From contig CM038049.1 of the NCBI GenBank assembly GCA_021397845.1, forward strand, positions 103,198,877 through 103,262,876: a DNA stretch of 64,000 bases, read 5' to 3'. Shown one piece after another: positions 1-10,725 of the stretch. The DNA is from Areca catechu (Eukaryota; Streptophyta; Magnoliopsida; Arecales; Arecaceae). The translations under genes and the position numbers were made by a program. Each line of letters starts with the position of its first letter. The stretch's first letter is position 1. A model generated the notes under the pieces. It was given only the letters and a program-made list of their open reading frames with translations. It did not search any database and was not told the origin of the DNA.

Positions 1-1321
1 TGTTTTAGGACAAAAGTATAGGCTTGTACAAACTCTACCCATTTCCCATGCCTTGGATTTAATTTCTTATGGGAATTCAGGAAACGAAGTGCTTCATGAT
101 CAGAATGGAGAACAAACTCTTGTGGCAGCAAGTAATATCTCCAATACCTAAGGGCTTGGACTACCGCATACAACACTTTATCATACGTGGAATATTTCAG
201 TTTGGCATTATTTAGTTTTTCACTAAAAAAGGCAATAGGATGATTTTCCTGACTTAACACTCCTCCTATTCCTACACCTGATGCATCACAGGCGACTTCA
301 AAGACCTTGGTGAAATCAGGTAATCTCAAAATTGGGGCCTTAATCATCTTGTCTTTTATTTCTAGAAAGGCTTTGTTGGCATTTCTAGTCCATTCTAATT
401 CTCCCTTCCTAATATAGTCAGTAATCGGAGAAACGATCATGCTAAACCCTCTAATGAACCTTTTGTAGAAAGTAGCTAACCCATGAAAACTATGGACATC
501 ATGAACATTCTTAGGTATGGGCCACTCAACTATAGACTTTACTTTTTCAGGGTCAGCGGTCACTCCTTCTGGTGTTACTATAAAACCTAAGAAGATAATC
601 TTAGTTGACATGAAGCAACACTTCTTTAGGTTAGCACACAAAACTTCTTTCCTGAGGATCTGACAAACCTGACAAAGATGGTCTAAATGATTTTCCCTAG
701 TCTTACTGTATATGAGGATATCATCAAAATAAACAACCACGAATTTTCTAATAAAAGGCCTTAGCACCTAAGTCATAATCCTCATAAACGTACTTGGGGC
801 ATTTGATAATCCGAAGGGCATCACTAACCATTCATACAAGCCATCTTTAGTTTTGAAAGCCGTCTTCCACTCATCCCCAAGTCTAATTCTACCTGATGAT
901 AACCACTTTTTAGATCTATCTTAGAAAAGATGGTAGATCTAGCCATCATATCTAACATGTCATCGAGTCAGGGTATATGAAATCGATATTTTACAGTAAT
1001 CTTATTGATGGCTCGACTATCCATGCACATTCTCCAACTGCCATCCTTCTTAGGAGTCAAAAGTACTAGGACAGCACAAGGACTCAAACTTTCCCTGATG
1101 AATCCCTTTTTAATCAAATCCCCAACTTGTCTTTGTAGCTCCTGGTGTTCTGTAGGGTTCATCCTATAGTGGGGAAGGTTTGGTAAGGTGGCTCCCGGTA
1201 CCAAATCAATTGCATGATGAATATCTCTTAATGGAGGTAATTGATCTGGCAAATCTTCAAGAAAAACATCCTTGAATTCTTCTAAAAAGTCTATGACCTC
1301 CTTAGGATGTTCTAATTTTGG
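1..1321 (-). pseudogene. pol: Element A reverse transcriptase and start of RNase H (partial)
   Basis: The minus strand encodes the RT fingers (conserved KKDGSWRMCMDSRAINK stretch near 1000-1050), then the palm with an intact YFDD active site (codons at 720-731), the connection region, and RNase H with the DASGVGIGGVLSQE block near 250-290. Coding runs off the window at base 1 inside RNase H. The reading frame is broken by stops, for example just upstream near 1322 and around 960. RT copies the element RNA in the virus-like particle. The active site is preserved but the gene is not translatable as one piece. Confidence 0.88.
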
Positions 1322-2030
1322 TTAATCCTGAGCTTCCTTGGTAACAATAACCCAAACTGGTGACCTTCCAACTATTTCTTGTTCTAGCTCCTTTGCAGAA
1401 ATCAGGTTCAGTTCATACTCTTTTTCTTTTAAATGACTTGACCCTCTCTTAACATGGTCCTTAGGTGGAACCGCATTAATCACTATTTTCTTTCCTAGAT
1501 GATGGAAAACACATGAATTCGATTGTCCAAACAAGGTGGCATCATGATCAAACAACCAAGGTCTACCTAAGATGATACTACTGACTCCCATTGGGAGGGC
1601 ATCGCACCAAACTTCTTCTTGGTAGGATTGTATCTGAATTGTAACCTTACATCGAAACCTGATGGGAATGCTAGTTGCGTCGATCCAAGATACCTTATAG
1701 GGGTTCAGATATGAGACAGTTGATAAGTTGAAGCTTTTAACAGCATTAGTAGAAATTGCGTTGACACAACTTCCACTATCAATAATGACTTTACATACCT
1801 TATCCCCTATTCTACTGAAAGTCTGTAGGATGTTGGTCCTATGCCAATCCTCATTCTTTTTAACTTGAGTCAAGATACATCTAACCACTCCTAGTTGATC
1901 CATACCAATGATTTCTTCCTCCTCCACATACTCATCTATTCGTTCAGTTCCAGCCTCATAAACCTCTTCATCACAAGACTCCTTAGTTTTAGGTTCCTCC
2001 AATTCAGGTCCCCCTATGTGTAGAGCTCGT
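1322..2030 (-). pseudogene. Element A aspartic protease region
   Basis: This open stretch lies between the zinc knuckle and RT. It begins with an acidic linker (VYEAGTERIDEYVEEEE), which is a shared mark of the elements in this window. The retroviral-type protease follows with catalytic Asp-Ser-Gly at about 1772-1780 and the later IILGRPWLF block near 1555-1575. The protease would cut the Gag-Pol polyprotein during particle maturation. It is in the same frame as gag, consistent with a single fused gag-pol frame as in D. A TAA near 1323 separates it from RT. Confidence 0.85.
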
Positions 2031-3160
2031 GATGGACATTGAGTAGCAAAATGACCAGTCTGGTTACACCTAAAACATAGTGTGGTCTGGTTCCTATCCT
2101 TCTGAACCATAGGTGCTTTCCCTTTATCATCCTTATGAATAGGCTGGGGACTGGGTCTAGGTCAATTAGCAGAAACTTGGTTCTGATTTGAACTATTTCC
2201 AGAAACACTAAACCTAGTCGAGTCAGGTCGATAGGTAACAGGTCTCCTCTGAAACCTTTCAGAATCCAGAGCAATCTGGTAGGCGTGTTCTAAATCATGT
2301 ACCTCTCTTAGAAACAATTCCCTACTTATGTCATCATTTAGGCCTGCTCTAAACCTAGATAAAGTAACCGATTCAGACTCAGACACACCACACCGCATAG
2401 CATATTCATCAAAAAGAGTGATGTATTCAGACACAGTTCGATTTCGTTGGGTCAACCTCTGCCATTGATCTAATAACCTCTATTTATAAGACAAAGGTAG
2501 GTATTTGGCCCTTAATCTGTATTTCATCTCCTGCCACGTATCTATAGGTTGGTTTTTCCTTTATCACTCTAATCTCTCCTCAGTTTCCCAATATAATCAT
2601 GCTTGTCAAACTAATCTAAACGTAGCGAATTTAACCTTACGCTCTTCCGACATAGGATACCATTCGAAATACTGATCCATGTCACTTTCCCAATCTGAGT
2701 AAATTTTAGGATCTAAGGTACCATCAAATGTAGGTGCATCAAATCTAATACTCCTGAGGGCTCGCTCTTCCTGATCATCTATATCATATTGTGGCCTCCT
2801 AGGATTAGGGTCAGGGGTAACTCCTCTGTGCTGGACTCGATGCCTAGGAATTTGGTCAGGTCTGACCTCTCTATGTTGGGCTCGATGCCTTGGAATTGGT
2901 TCAGGGGTCAATTCTAGATGCTGGGATCCTAGGTCATGCCGAGGGGTAGTTCCAACGGGTGTAGGGTCAAGTTGAGAGACATGAGATTCCTCCAACGAAC
3001 TTATTCATTCATTCATTTGATCAAACCTCTGATTGACTCTAGTGCTAAGCTGCTTAAGCTGCTCAATCATAGATCTCATGAGATTTTCAAGGTTTGAATC
3101 CATGAATGTACTAGGTTGGTCCTGGAGAACTTGGTATGATGTTCCAGTCCTAGAAGTCAT
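2031..3160 (-). pseudogene. gag: Element A gag with zinc knuckle
   Basis: The likely start is the ATG at 3158-3160 (MTSRTGTSYQ), matching the starts of D, E and F. The N-terminal part is followed by an Arg/Pro-rich repeat region (PRHR-Q near 2830-2930), the Ty3-type gag domain (FEWYPMSEERK, then LSRFRAGL and LFLREVHDLEHAYQIA) and one CCHC knuckle (CX2CX4HX4C) at 2036-2077. In-frame stops occur near 2998, between 2460 and 2605, and at 2162. Most read as C-to-T or G-to-A changes. Confidence 0.87.
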
Positions 3161-3932
3161 GCAAACAACTCGATGCACTCAAACAAGCCTAACTGACTAT
3201 AGCTAGCTAGACCTAAAGCTCAAAGCAAATCTTAGGTCAAAATGACAATCTTGGTTGTAGTAACTTGGCACCTGGCCAAGTAAGTGTAAGGTTGGTGGAG
3301 ATCCCTCTTTGCTTGCCTTAGACACCAATTTGAAATTGGCCAGGTAAGCGAACCAACCCACCTTCCTTCGGGATCTTGTCCCTGAACCACTTGCCTAGAC
3401 ACCAGACACACAAGCACACACAAACAAGTTGTCTAAATTGGCTTGACACTTGGATCGACCCGACCTTGTGGATGTTCCTAGCTCTCTAGAGCAATAGCAA
3501 TTAAGTTTCTACTCGGTTTTAATTCAAAGCATGGGTTCGAATGCAATGTTGGTTGTTTTGGGCTAGGGAAAGGTTATCAGCTCCTCCCCCCATCTGACAT
3601 GTTCGAATTGCCCTTAAAATCGCTTAATGTATGAGTGCAGCAGACAAACATACAAACTAATGAAAACCCAAACCATAATGAGTCAAAATCATGCTTGCTG
3701 AAGTATTGACAGAATCTATTCTTAGACCGAAAACAGAAGAGGAAAAATTTCAAAAAACTCAGTAAATCATGGAAAAATACAGTAAAATACTTTCAAATGT
3801 GATGCATTCAAAAAAATAAGTTTCATGATTTTTAGACTTACCTATAAATAGAAACAATTAAAACATCAGACCATATATGAGTACATGCAAAACAGAAATT
3901 AGATGCAATGTTGATAACCTAATCTAAACCTG
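3161..3932 (-). other. Element A untranslated leader
   Basis: No gene is seen between the PBS and the gag start. The region contains the conserved chromovirus leader block (3481-3598) described separately. The 3232-3423 stretch is open on the minus strand but has no homologue in the related elements' leaders and looks like chance. Confidence 0.7.
3481..3598 (-). promoter_or_regulatory. Conserved leader block with hairpin (element A copy)
   Basis: This is the counterpart of the D, E, F and H leader blocks. The right part (about 3565-3598) matches GGAGGAGTTGATAACC of D with a few changes. The left part, on the minus strand, is GCTCTAGAGAGC at 3481-3492, where the other elements have GCCCTAGTGGGC. 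The stem is kept by a paired C-to-T and G-to-A change. A role in RNA packaging or dimerisation is inferred. Confidence 0.55.
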
Positions 3933-3944
3933 GCTCTAATACCA
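3933..3944 (-). other. Element A primer binding site (tRNA-Met type)
   Basis: On the minus strand this reads TGGTATTAGAGC, one mismatch from the usual initiator tRNA-Met PBS TGGTATCAGAGC. It sits 3 bases inside the 5' LTR edge. Confidence 0.85.
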
Positions 3945-3992
3945 GATTTTATGCGGGACGGGATAGTGATGAGTGATGTGCCATGCTTATCT

Positions 3993-3994
<2 letters not shown>

Positions 3995-4025
<31 letters not shown>
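3995..4025. repeat. (AT)n microsatellite in LTR of element A
   Basis: Uninterrupted alternating AT for about 30 bases. Confidence 0.95.
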
Positions 4026-4027
<2 letters not shown>

Positions 4028-4680
4028 ATATTTTGAGAGCAATAACTGATATCCTAATAGCAAAAGCAAATAGTAAGACCTAAAGAAAATAAAGAGACAA
4101 CTAGTTATCGAAATTACCTACCCGCATGCGGATCTTATCAAACAACTATAAGGAAGGATCGTGGTGATTGAGAAACCATCCTAGACTAGGTTACCTACTT
4201 TCAAGTTTCAGATCTAGAGGAAGGGAAGGGGTTTAGATTTACCAATACGCTTTGATATTCTCTCGATTGAAGATCTAGATCACAACAATCTAGAGTTGAC
4301 GAACCCGACTTCAAAACCGACCGATCCGGCGTCTGGACTCCAGTCACACCGGTTCCAAAGAAAGGACTCCGATCTTCAGAGTTGGAACTCAAAAAGGTGG
4401 TTGATTATGCTTCCGGGATCTTCTTCTTCAACTTGCTTCAGGAATCTCTTCAAAGGATTAGATGCAGACCATAAGAAACCTTCAAATGACAAACTTGATA
4501 AAAGAACCATAACAGATAACTGTAGAGAGTCACACCCTACGAAACTTGGACGTCGCACCCAAGTTGTTCTAGGCATCTCACCTAGCACCTTCAAACAAAC
4601 TAGCTATGGAGGAATTGGAGAAAATACAACAGCACTTTATATTACACAAAATATCATTCCTTACAAAGAAGGGCTTTGGG

Positions 4681-4691
4681 CTCTATTTATA
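4681..4691 (-). promoter_or_regulatory. TATA box of element A LTR
   Basis: The minus strand reads TATAAATAGAG, a strong plant TATA box. It is followed by GCCCAAAGCCC and is positioned about 785 bases from the LTR 5' end. It is expected to mark the start of the R region. Confidence 0.7.
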
Positions 4692-5475
4692 GCCTCATTA
4701 CAAGTACGAAGATGGGTTGAAATTTAAATTCAAAATAAAAGAAGAAGAAATTACAATTAAGGTTTTTGAATAGGTGCCAATGCTTCATAAAGATGGTTAT
4801 CTTGTCTTGATCTTCCACCCTCCAATTTGATCTTTTCCATTGGCCGATTGAAGTAATTTGCTGCATTTTAATGAGAGTGGAGCCCACTTAAAACACCTCC
4901 AAGAGAGAATTCGTGGGGAAGGGAAGAGAATTTTTGAAAGGTAGAAAAGCTTTAACCAACTCTCTTTAATGCCTTTAAAGCTTGTACCATTTAATTCTTC
5001 ATTTAAGACTCCTTGATTGCTGCCCTCAAAAACTTTCTTCAAGAAACTCCCTCCACCTTTAAAACTCCTTAATAGCTACCTTCATAAAGCTTTCTTCAAG
5101 AAACTCCCTCCACCTTTAAAGCACTTTAATTGCTACCTTCATAAAACTCCTTCCACCTTTAAAGCTCCTTGTTTGGTGAGAAAATACGTGAAAGGATTTC
5201 TTGGAGAAAAGAGTAGGAGTGGAGCATCCTTTCTTCAAGTAACTAACCCAATAAATGTGGATGTGGTCCCCTCTTTGCTTCCTTCATGTTATATAGACTT
5301 GGTTAACTCCATACAAAAATAACTCAGGTCCCATTAAACCCAAAATAGACCCAAAGACTAATTACTAGACCCAAACAATAATTTAGACCCAAGTAAGACC
5401 CAATTGGAGCAATTACAATTTAATAATAGAGAAAGGTGTCATGGGTGCTTCTTTCTAGCTCTGGTGTCCCCACCA

Positions 5476-5829
5476 TCCATTCTCTCTCCAACCTTCATGT
5501 CTCTCCCTGTTTCCCTTCGTGACCTTGAGATTCATCCTAATGCCTCCAAGTATCGAGGAGGGGAAAATGCCTTAAAGGTGAGAGGTCTCTTCGTTAGGGT
5601 GAGTCCCAAGGTCCATGAGTTCCAGTCCCGGGTCTCCCATCCCCATCCTTCCTTCGCCACCTCCGCAAAGAAAATTTGAAAACCAAAAGAGTCCAGCAAT
5701 TTTATGGATTTTTTTCAGGGGTCGTTCTATCCTAGTCCCGGGAGGCTTCTTAGCCCTCCCACGATCCTTGGTTTGGTTTAGGTCTTTCCCATTTCTGAAT
5801 AACTCCAGGTTTGTTGGGGACCCCGTCTC
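5476..5829 (+). repeat. Element B left LTR, truncated 3' portion
   Basis: This segment aligns with the end of the right LTR of B (about 7050-7326). Shared blocks include CTAGTCCCGGGAGGCTTCTT and AAGAAAATTTGAAAACC, then the terminal ACCCCGTC. Its 5' part is missing because element A ends at 5475. The terminal CCGCATCA is decayed to TCTCGTGA. Confidence 0.75.
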
Positions 5830-5859
5830 GTGAGCCGAGTTCCTCGCACTGTAGGAGAA
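5830..5859 (+). other. Element B vestigial internal region
   Basis: Only about 30 bases separate the two LTRs of B. They read GAGCCGAGTTCCTCGCACTG then TAGGAGAA, recognisably the PPT-side tail seen in R2, R3 and the chromovirus 3' ends. The PBS has been lost. Confidence 0.6.
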
Positions 5860-6167
5860 TGATCGGGGACCCGAAACCCATCTGGGTTTTCTTTAAATTT
5901 TCTAGTTTTTTTCTATTTTTATCTTATCCCAGCTATTCCCTGTTATTCCCACTATCCTTAATTTATTCCAGGTTTATCCCTATGTTATCCCGACTTATTT
6001 CATCTTCAACCTTCATCAACCCATAAAGTCTCTATTCTTTTTTTTTTCTATAACCTAGCCACCACCCCCCTTCCCCCCCATCTGGACTACTCGACCCTGG
6101 CCGCCCTCCCCAGCCGGCCGCCTATCTCCCGCTCTCACCAGAAAATCGGTGTCCGTCGCCCACGCTG

Positions 6168-6445
6168 TGGGAAGACGAACGGACGTCGTGGGAAGATGAA
6201 TAGCCACCCACGGCCATCGCCAGACACCGCTCGCCGCCCCGCCATCCTACCGTCCGTCGCCTCCCGCCGTCGCATCGTACCGCCATTCGCCGGTGCTCTC
6301 ACTGGCACCTGAGGCCCCACACCCATGGGAAGTTAACGGACACCATGGGAAGACGAACAGCCACCCATGGCGGCCGTCCGCCACCGTCCTGCCTTCCCGC
6401 CATCCGTCGCCTCCCGCTGCCCCACCGTCCACCACCTGTTGCCCG
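6168..6445 (+). repeat. Degenerate tandem duplication in GC-rich cargo of B
   Basis: Two copies of a block of about 115-160 bases. The first (from about 6168) and second (from about 6327) share GGGAAGACGAAC-type starts, AGCCACCCACGGC/AGCCACCCATGGC, and CCGTCGCCTCCCGC. It is the most GC-rich DNA in the window. Confidence 0.65.
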
Positions 6446-6735
6446 ACCGGCCATCGGAGATCCGGCTCCCTATTGCTCGATTGTGAAGAAACTCCTGCAC
6501 GATTCTCAAAGCAGACCTAAGAAGAGCTGTTCTGCATGATTTTTTGAGTAGCACGAATTTCAGAGTAGAGGGGGATTTTAAAATTCTAATAAAAAGGATT
6601 TATTTGGTATTTTTTCATGAATGTAAGTTGAGCTTGAAAAAGGGAAATTTTTGATTTTTGATTCTGATTTTGAATTCAAAATCAAGGGAGGATTTCAAGG
6701 GATTTTATTTTGAATTTCAAAGGGATATGGGGATC

Positions 6736-6743
6736 TATAAATA
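6736..6743 (+). promoter_or_regulatory. TATA box of element B LTR
   Basis: TATAAATA followed by CCCATACTCCTCTTGTAATAAA, aligned with the TATATAAA of the R-array LTRs. Confidence 0.65.
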
Positions 6744-7326
6744 CCCATACTCCTCTTGTAATAAAGTTAGTTAATGAAATGAATTTTTGAGGATTTTTTC
6801 ACTTGTTTGTGGTTCTGTGCTGAGGCCCGTTTGCCTTCGTCCTTTGGGACGTCGAGGGGTGTGAGGCCCCATTGCCTTCGCTCAAGCAAGAGCATCAAGG
6901 AGCATGAAGCCACTCCAAGCAATCGGCACCGCCGTGCATGATGGCAGGGTGTGATCTCCAGTCATCAGCACCACCATGCATGATGGCGGATGTGATCCCA
7001 AATAAGGTCTTCGCTGCCAAACAGCTGACATGGGGCTCGAAGCCCTAGGTACTCTTTCCCCCTCCATCTCTCTGTTTCCCATCAGATCTAGATCCTATGT
7101 TCGAGTTTCATTCCCATTTCTCCTACATATTTCCATCCTTCCTTCGTCATCCCATCAAGAAAATTTGAAAACCAAAAGAGTCTCGGCCAATTTAGGATTT
7201 TTGTTTTAGTATCATTTCTATCCTAGTCCCGGGAGGCTTCTTAGCCCTTCCACGGTCCTTGGTTTGCTTTAGGTCTTTCCCCTTTCCGAATAACCCCAGG
7301 TTTCTTCGGGACCCCGTCCCGCATCA

Positions 7327-7812
7327 CTTGACGCATCATTAGAGATTCAAAATTGACCAACACATGACTTAGTGAACAAATTGAAGTTTAAAGGCTATGC
7401 CTGATCTGATGTCTCTATCATAAGTTTTGGCAAATCTCTTACAAAATCATTTTTACAAAGTTTTAATAATAAATACATGCTAGCATGACCTAATCTATGA
7501 TGCCAAAGCCAACTAGTCTCACTAATAGTGGCATTCATTGCAACTAGGCATTCTCCATTAGGCAGAGATAGATTATCCAAATCTACAAGATAAATATTAC
7601 CATGCCTTTTTTCAATGAATCTCGCTCCATTTTAATCAAGACTAGCAATGATGCAATAAGATGATTCAAAAATAACATGAAAACCCTTTTCATAAAATTG
7701 ACTAATACTTAAAAGATTATGCTTTAAACCTTCAACTAAAAGTACATCATTAATCCAAGTAGAAGGGGAAATGTGAACCTTACAAATAATAATGATTTTT
7801 TCTTTACCATTG
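7327..7812 (-). pseudogene. Copia remnant X, left piece: GAG-pre-integrase region
   Basis: The minus strand encodes the Ty1/copia GAG-pre-integrase motif LWHHRLGHAS (near 7490-7520), preceded by sequence typical of the stretch after the copia protease. It is interrupted at 7812 by insertion of E and continues at 31104. On the left it ends at B's LTR without a copia LTR, so the rest of integrase, RT and RNase H has been lost. Stops are present outside the short open part (7395-7580). Confidence 0.85.
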
Positions 7813-8197
7813 TGGTGCGGACACCAAAGGCACCAGAATAAGATAGAGGCTTCTCAACCCTTTATGAATTAATTAGTAGTGTTTAAGTCCATTTGTAATA
7901 ATGGCTTGTCCATTTGAGTTATCATTTTATTATTTGAGTCTTGTACCAGTCAGCTCATCTTGAGCAGTCTTCTTCCTGACTCATGTACATGTCAGTCCAA
8001 GTACAAGTGAAGACATGTCAGCCCAAGTACAAGTAAAGATCAACCCAGCCTAAAGGCATGAAGACCATGGAAGGCCCAGTAGAAAAAATCAGAAATCCTG
8101 GAGTCACATCAAAAGCTCGGGAGCCCTGGACCGTAGCCTGAAGCAAATTGGACCAGCCAAGGCCTAAGAGAGGAGCTAGGGTGCCATACTCTTATGG
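7813..8197 (+). repeat. Element E 5' LTR, first part
   Basis: Starts TGGTGCGGACACC and is collinear with the 3' LTR at 23770-24154. Interrupted by D after CTTATGG; the final TATGG (8193-8197) is the target duplication of D. Confidence 0.9.
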
Positions 8198-9820
8198 TGG
8201 TGCGGGCACCAGACTCAGAAGAAGACTTCAGGGCTCCATCTGGATCTCTGATTGACCTTGCCCGAAGAATTAGGGTTTTCTGGTTTGTAATAAGGGTTGA
8301 CTTGATCAACTCAATTTTAGCTTGAGTCTGTATTTTCATGCAATTTAATTTTGTTGAGTCATGTTAGCTCAGTAGTGGTCTAGGTCTTCTCTAGGGTGTC
8401 ACATTTTCTCCCAAGGCCAAGCAAGTGGGCGCCACACTCCCAGCCACACTCCCAGCCACACGCCTGAGTCCAGGGGGCGCCACATCTCCATCCAGTATGC
8501 TCTGGTCCCCACACCACAAGATAGCAGGTCCCTTCTCTCATGCGCCACTTGAGGAGAAAATAATCTAGGATCCACAATTCAAGGGGGCGGCCTAAAACAT
8601 TCCATAAGAGCCAAGCTATGTAAAGAAAGAAGCTCTTCTTGGGGAGCACTTCAAGGGGGTGCCCAATCCATGCCAAAAATGCCCAAAGCAAAGATGGGAA
8701 GAACCATGACTTAGGGAGAAAGAAAAGGAGGTGTCCAAAAGAGTTGAGCCCTGGAAGGAAAGAAATTTTCTCTTGAAGAACAAGGCTAGGAGGCGCCACC
8801 TACTTACCTTTTGAAGCCACCAATCAACATTTTTGGAACCTCTTGGCCGGCCATATGTGTGGGAATTGATTCTACAAACCTAATTTGAAGATCCACCCTA
8901 TTAGTCCCACATGGGAAGATGTAAAACCCTGCTCTCTTATAAAGTCCTATAAATTAAACCCCTCTTGTAAATTTTAAAGTTATCTGATGAATGAATCCAA
9001 TTTATGTGTGAGCAAACTTTGTGTTTCTCTCTTCCGCACTTGCATCCAGGTGTTGAGCTCTGTGAGGGAGTAAATCCAGGTTCCCCAGGAACCTTGAGGA
9101 GGTGTGAGATCTCCATCCCCAAAATCCTAGATTAGCCACTTCACTTCCAAACCCTAGTCGCCCATCATCCTCTTCAATCCACCAAACCCTAGCCTACCCC
9201 ACCTCTCACGACCACTCTCTCCAAGTCAAGGCTGACCACCAGCTTCCAGGTCCAGTCCGGATACTTCAGATTCAGAGCAATTCCTAGAGGAAGCCAGATC
9301 AGCCTTCAGGAGAATCCGGATTTCAGCAACATCAACTTTCAAGTTCTTCTATCTCGTAAATCCTTCCTTGAGTATCTGGTTCCATAAATTATTCTTCTTC
9401 TTTCCCAGATCTTGAGTTCAAGAGAAGCCAACTCTGCCAAAGGATCAGTATTGGAGGATCCATTGCGAAGATACCTGAATCCGGGGATCCAACAATCTGC
9501 TCAAGAGAGTCCTTCCACTAAACTTTGTAAAGATCACTGCCTGGTCTGTAACCCTTCTCTTTTCTTTACTTCTGTCCTGTTGAAAGTTCAGAGCGAAACC
9601 CTAGGTCTGGGAGTTTCTCAACCCCCAGCGATCCTTTACTTCTGAACTACTCTGATAACCTAGTTTCTTTAAATTATGCTTTCAATTATTACATAGTTTC
9701 TTTCAATTAGTTTAACTTTCCTTTGAGTCAAAGCCGACTTCTGAAAATATAAAAAAAAAAACAAAAAAGAATTAGTCTTAATTTACTTCCGCATCGCATC
9801 ATCTTTTTCATTCTGCATCA
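8198..9820 (+). repeat. Element D 5' LTR
   Basis: 1623 bp, TGGTGCGGGCACC to TTCTGCATCA. The TATA box is at about 8946-8955, followed by CCCCTCTTGTAAATTTTAAAG. Short open frames in both strands are repeated in the 3' LTR and are not credible genes. Confidence 0.93.
8946..8955 (+). promoter_or_regulatory. TATA box of element D 5' LTR
   Basis: CCTATAAATT, preceded by CTCTTATAAAGT. The second TATA-like word is GTAAAG in the 3' LTR (about 16196), so the downstream one is the conserved candidate. Confidence 0.65.
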
Positions 9821-9823
9821 TTT

Positions 9824-9835
9824 TGGTGTCAGAGC
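9824..9835 (+). other. Element D primer binding site
   Basis: TGGTGTCAGAGC, one base from the tRNA-Met PBS, 3 bases after the LTR end. Confidence 0.85.
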
Positions 9836-10725
9836 CCTGTCTAGGGTTTCTGTCTTGCTTGCTTGTTTTGAGTCTCTCTCTTTTTTACTTTGTCTGCTCG
9901 AAGTAGACTCCCCAAGATGTCCGGTCCTAGGAACGAAGCAAGGTGCAATCCTCCTCTTCCCATTCCATGGGGTGTTCCTAGGGTGTGTAGGGGATCCGCT
10001 GGGTTACAACTTCGTAGCAGGAATTTTAAACAGGGGAAGCACTCTGTTTTCAGTCTGTAATTATCCTGTTGCAGGAATTGTTTCTCATTACAGGTAACTC
10101 CAAATTATGTGATTTTTATTTTTCTGGATCCAGCATAATTGAATCTATTTTACATGATTTTTCTGTGATTTATTGGTTTCCGTGAAATTTCTGAGAGTTA
10201 AATTATAGCAACTCTGTTTCTGTGTTTCTGCAATTCAATTATTTTGAGTGATCATCTCCTAATTCATCTTAAGGGCAATTAAGCATCTAAGATAAGGGGA
10301 GGAGTTGATAACCTCTCGTTAGCCCACAACCACCACCCATTCATTCGATCCTAAGCCTAATTTTAAAATTTATTACACTTAATTTGCCCTAGTGGGCTAG
10401 GGACATCAACAAGTCGGGTCAAGGCTAGTGTTGAGTCAGTTTGTCTAGTTACTCTGTGTGTGCTTTGTACTCAGTGTCTAAAACGGTGGTTCAGGGATTC
10501 TATCCCGAAGGGCTTGTGTGCTAGTCCGCCTACCTGGCCAATCACTGATTGGTGTCTAGGATTGGCATCTACGGACCTAACACTCCCCTTACACCTGCCT
10601 GGCTGAGTCTCGAGTTACTACAGGCTAGCTTGCCACTCTGATTGGGCATCTAGTTTGGGCTCTAGGTCTAGTTAGCTCGTAGTCATTTCAGTTGAGTCTC
10701 ATTCGGTGTGTTTGCTTGCATCATC
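9836..10725 (+). other. Element D untranslated leader
   Basis: About 890 bases between PBS and gag. Apart from the conserved leader block at 10291-10400 no gene or signal is evident; the short open stretch 9855-10097 has no counterpart in E. Confidence 0.7.
10291..10400 (+). promoter_or_regulatory. Conserved leader block with hairpin (element D copy)
   Basis: Contains GGGGAGGAGTTGATAACCTC (10297-10316) and, about 70 bases on, the perfect hairpin GCCC-TAGT-GGGC (10386-10397) followed by TAGGGACA. The same two parts in the same order occur in A, E, F and H, although their LTRs differ. A packaging or dimerisation role is inferred. Confidence 0.6.

Larger units (their letters stand above)
1..5475 (-). 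mobile_element. Element A: Ty3/gypsy chromovirus-type LTR retrotransposon, 5' half
   Basis: A minus-strand retrotransposon enters from the left edge. Reading right to left it shows a 5' LTR, a tRNA-Met-type PBS, a leader, gag, a zinc knuckle, aspartic protease, RT and the first part of RNase H; integrase and the 3' LTR are outside the window. Its proteins resemble those of elements D and E, so it belongs to the same chromovirus group (Reina/Galadriel/CRM-like RT sequence), although the chromodomain is not visible here. The LTR right end is CCCCACCA at 5475, followed by TCCAT, the expected 5-bp target duplication whose partner lies outside. It is inserted in the left LTR of element B. Several in-frame stops show it is no longer functional. 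Confidence 0.9.
3948..5475 (-). repeat. Element A 5' LTR
   Basis: The LTR is about 1.53 kb. On the minus strand it starts TGGTGGGGACACCAG (5475 leftwards) and ends close to CCCGTCCCGCATAAA, next to the PBS. These ends match the TGGTG(C/G)GGRCACC...CGCATCA ends of the other chromovirus LTRs here, with the last bases mutated. The promoter is at 4681-4691. An (AT)n run at about 3995-4025 lies near the U5 end. No protein-coding content is credible in it. Confidence 0.8.
5860..7326 (+). repeat. Element B right LTR with GC-rich cargo
   Basis: This LTR of about 1.47 kb starts TGATCGGGGACCCGAAACCC and ends CCCGTCCCGCATCA. Its start, TATA region (6736-6743), TCGAGGGGTGTGAGGCCCC block and end are homologous to the R-array LTRs. 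Where the R LTRs hold GC-rich DNA plus an RPL11 fragment, B holds a different GC-rich block (about 6055-6535). No RPL11 similarity is visible. The many short overlapping reading frames in the GC-rich block on both strands look like composition effects. Confidence 0.75.

Noticed and set aside
6135..6554. Several overlapping frames on both strands of the GC-rich part of element B.
   Set aside because: Stops are rare in GC-rich DNA; the frames overlap on both strands and have no recognisable domain.
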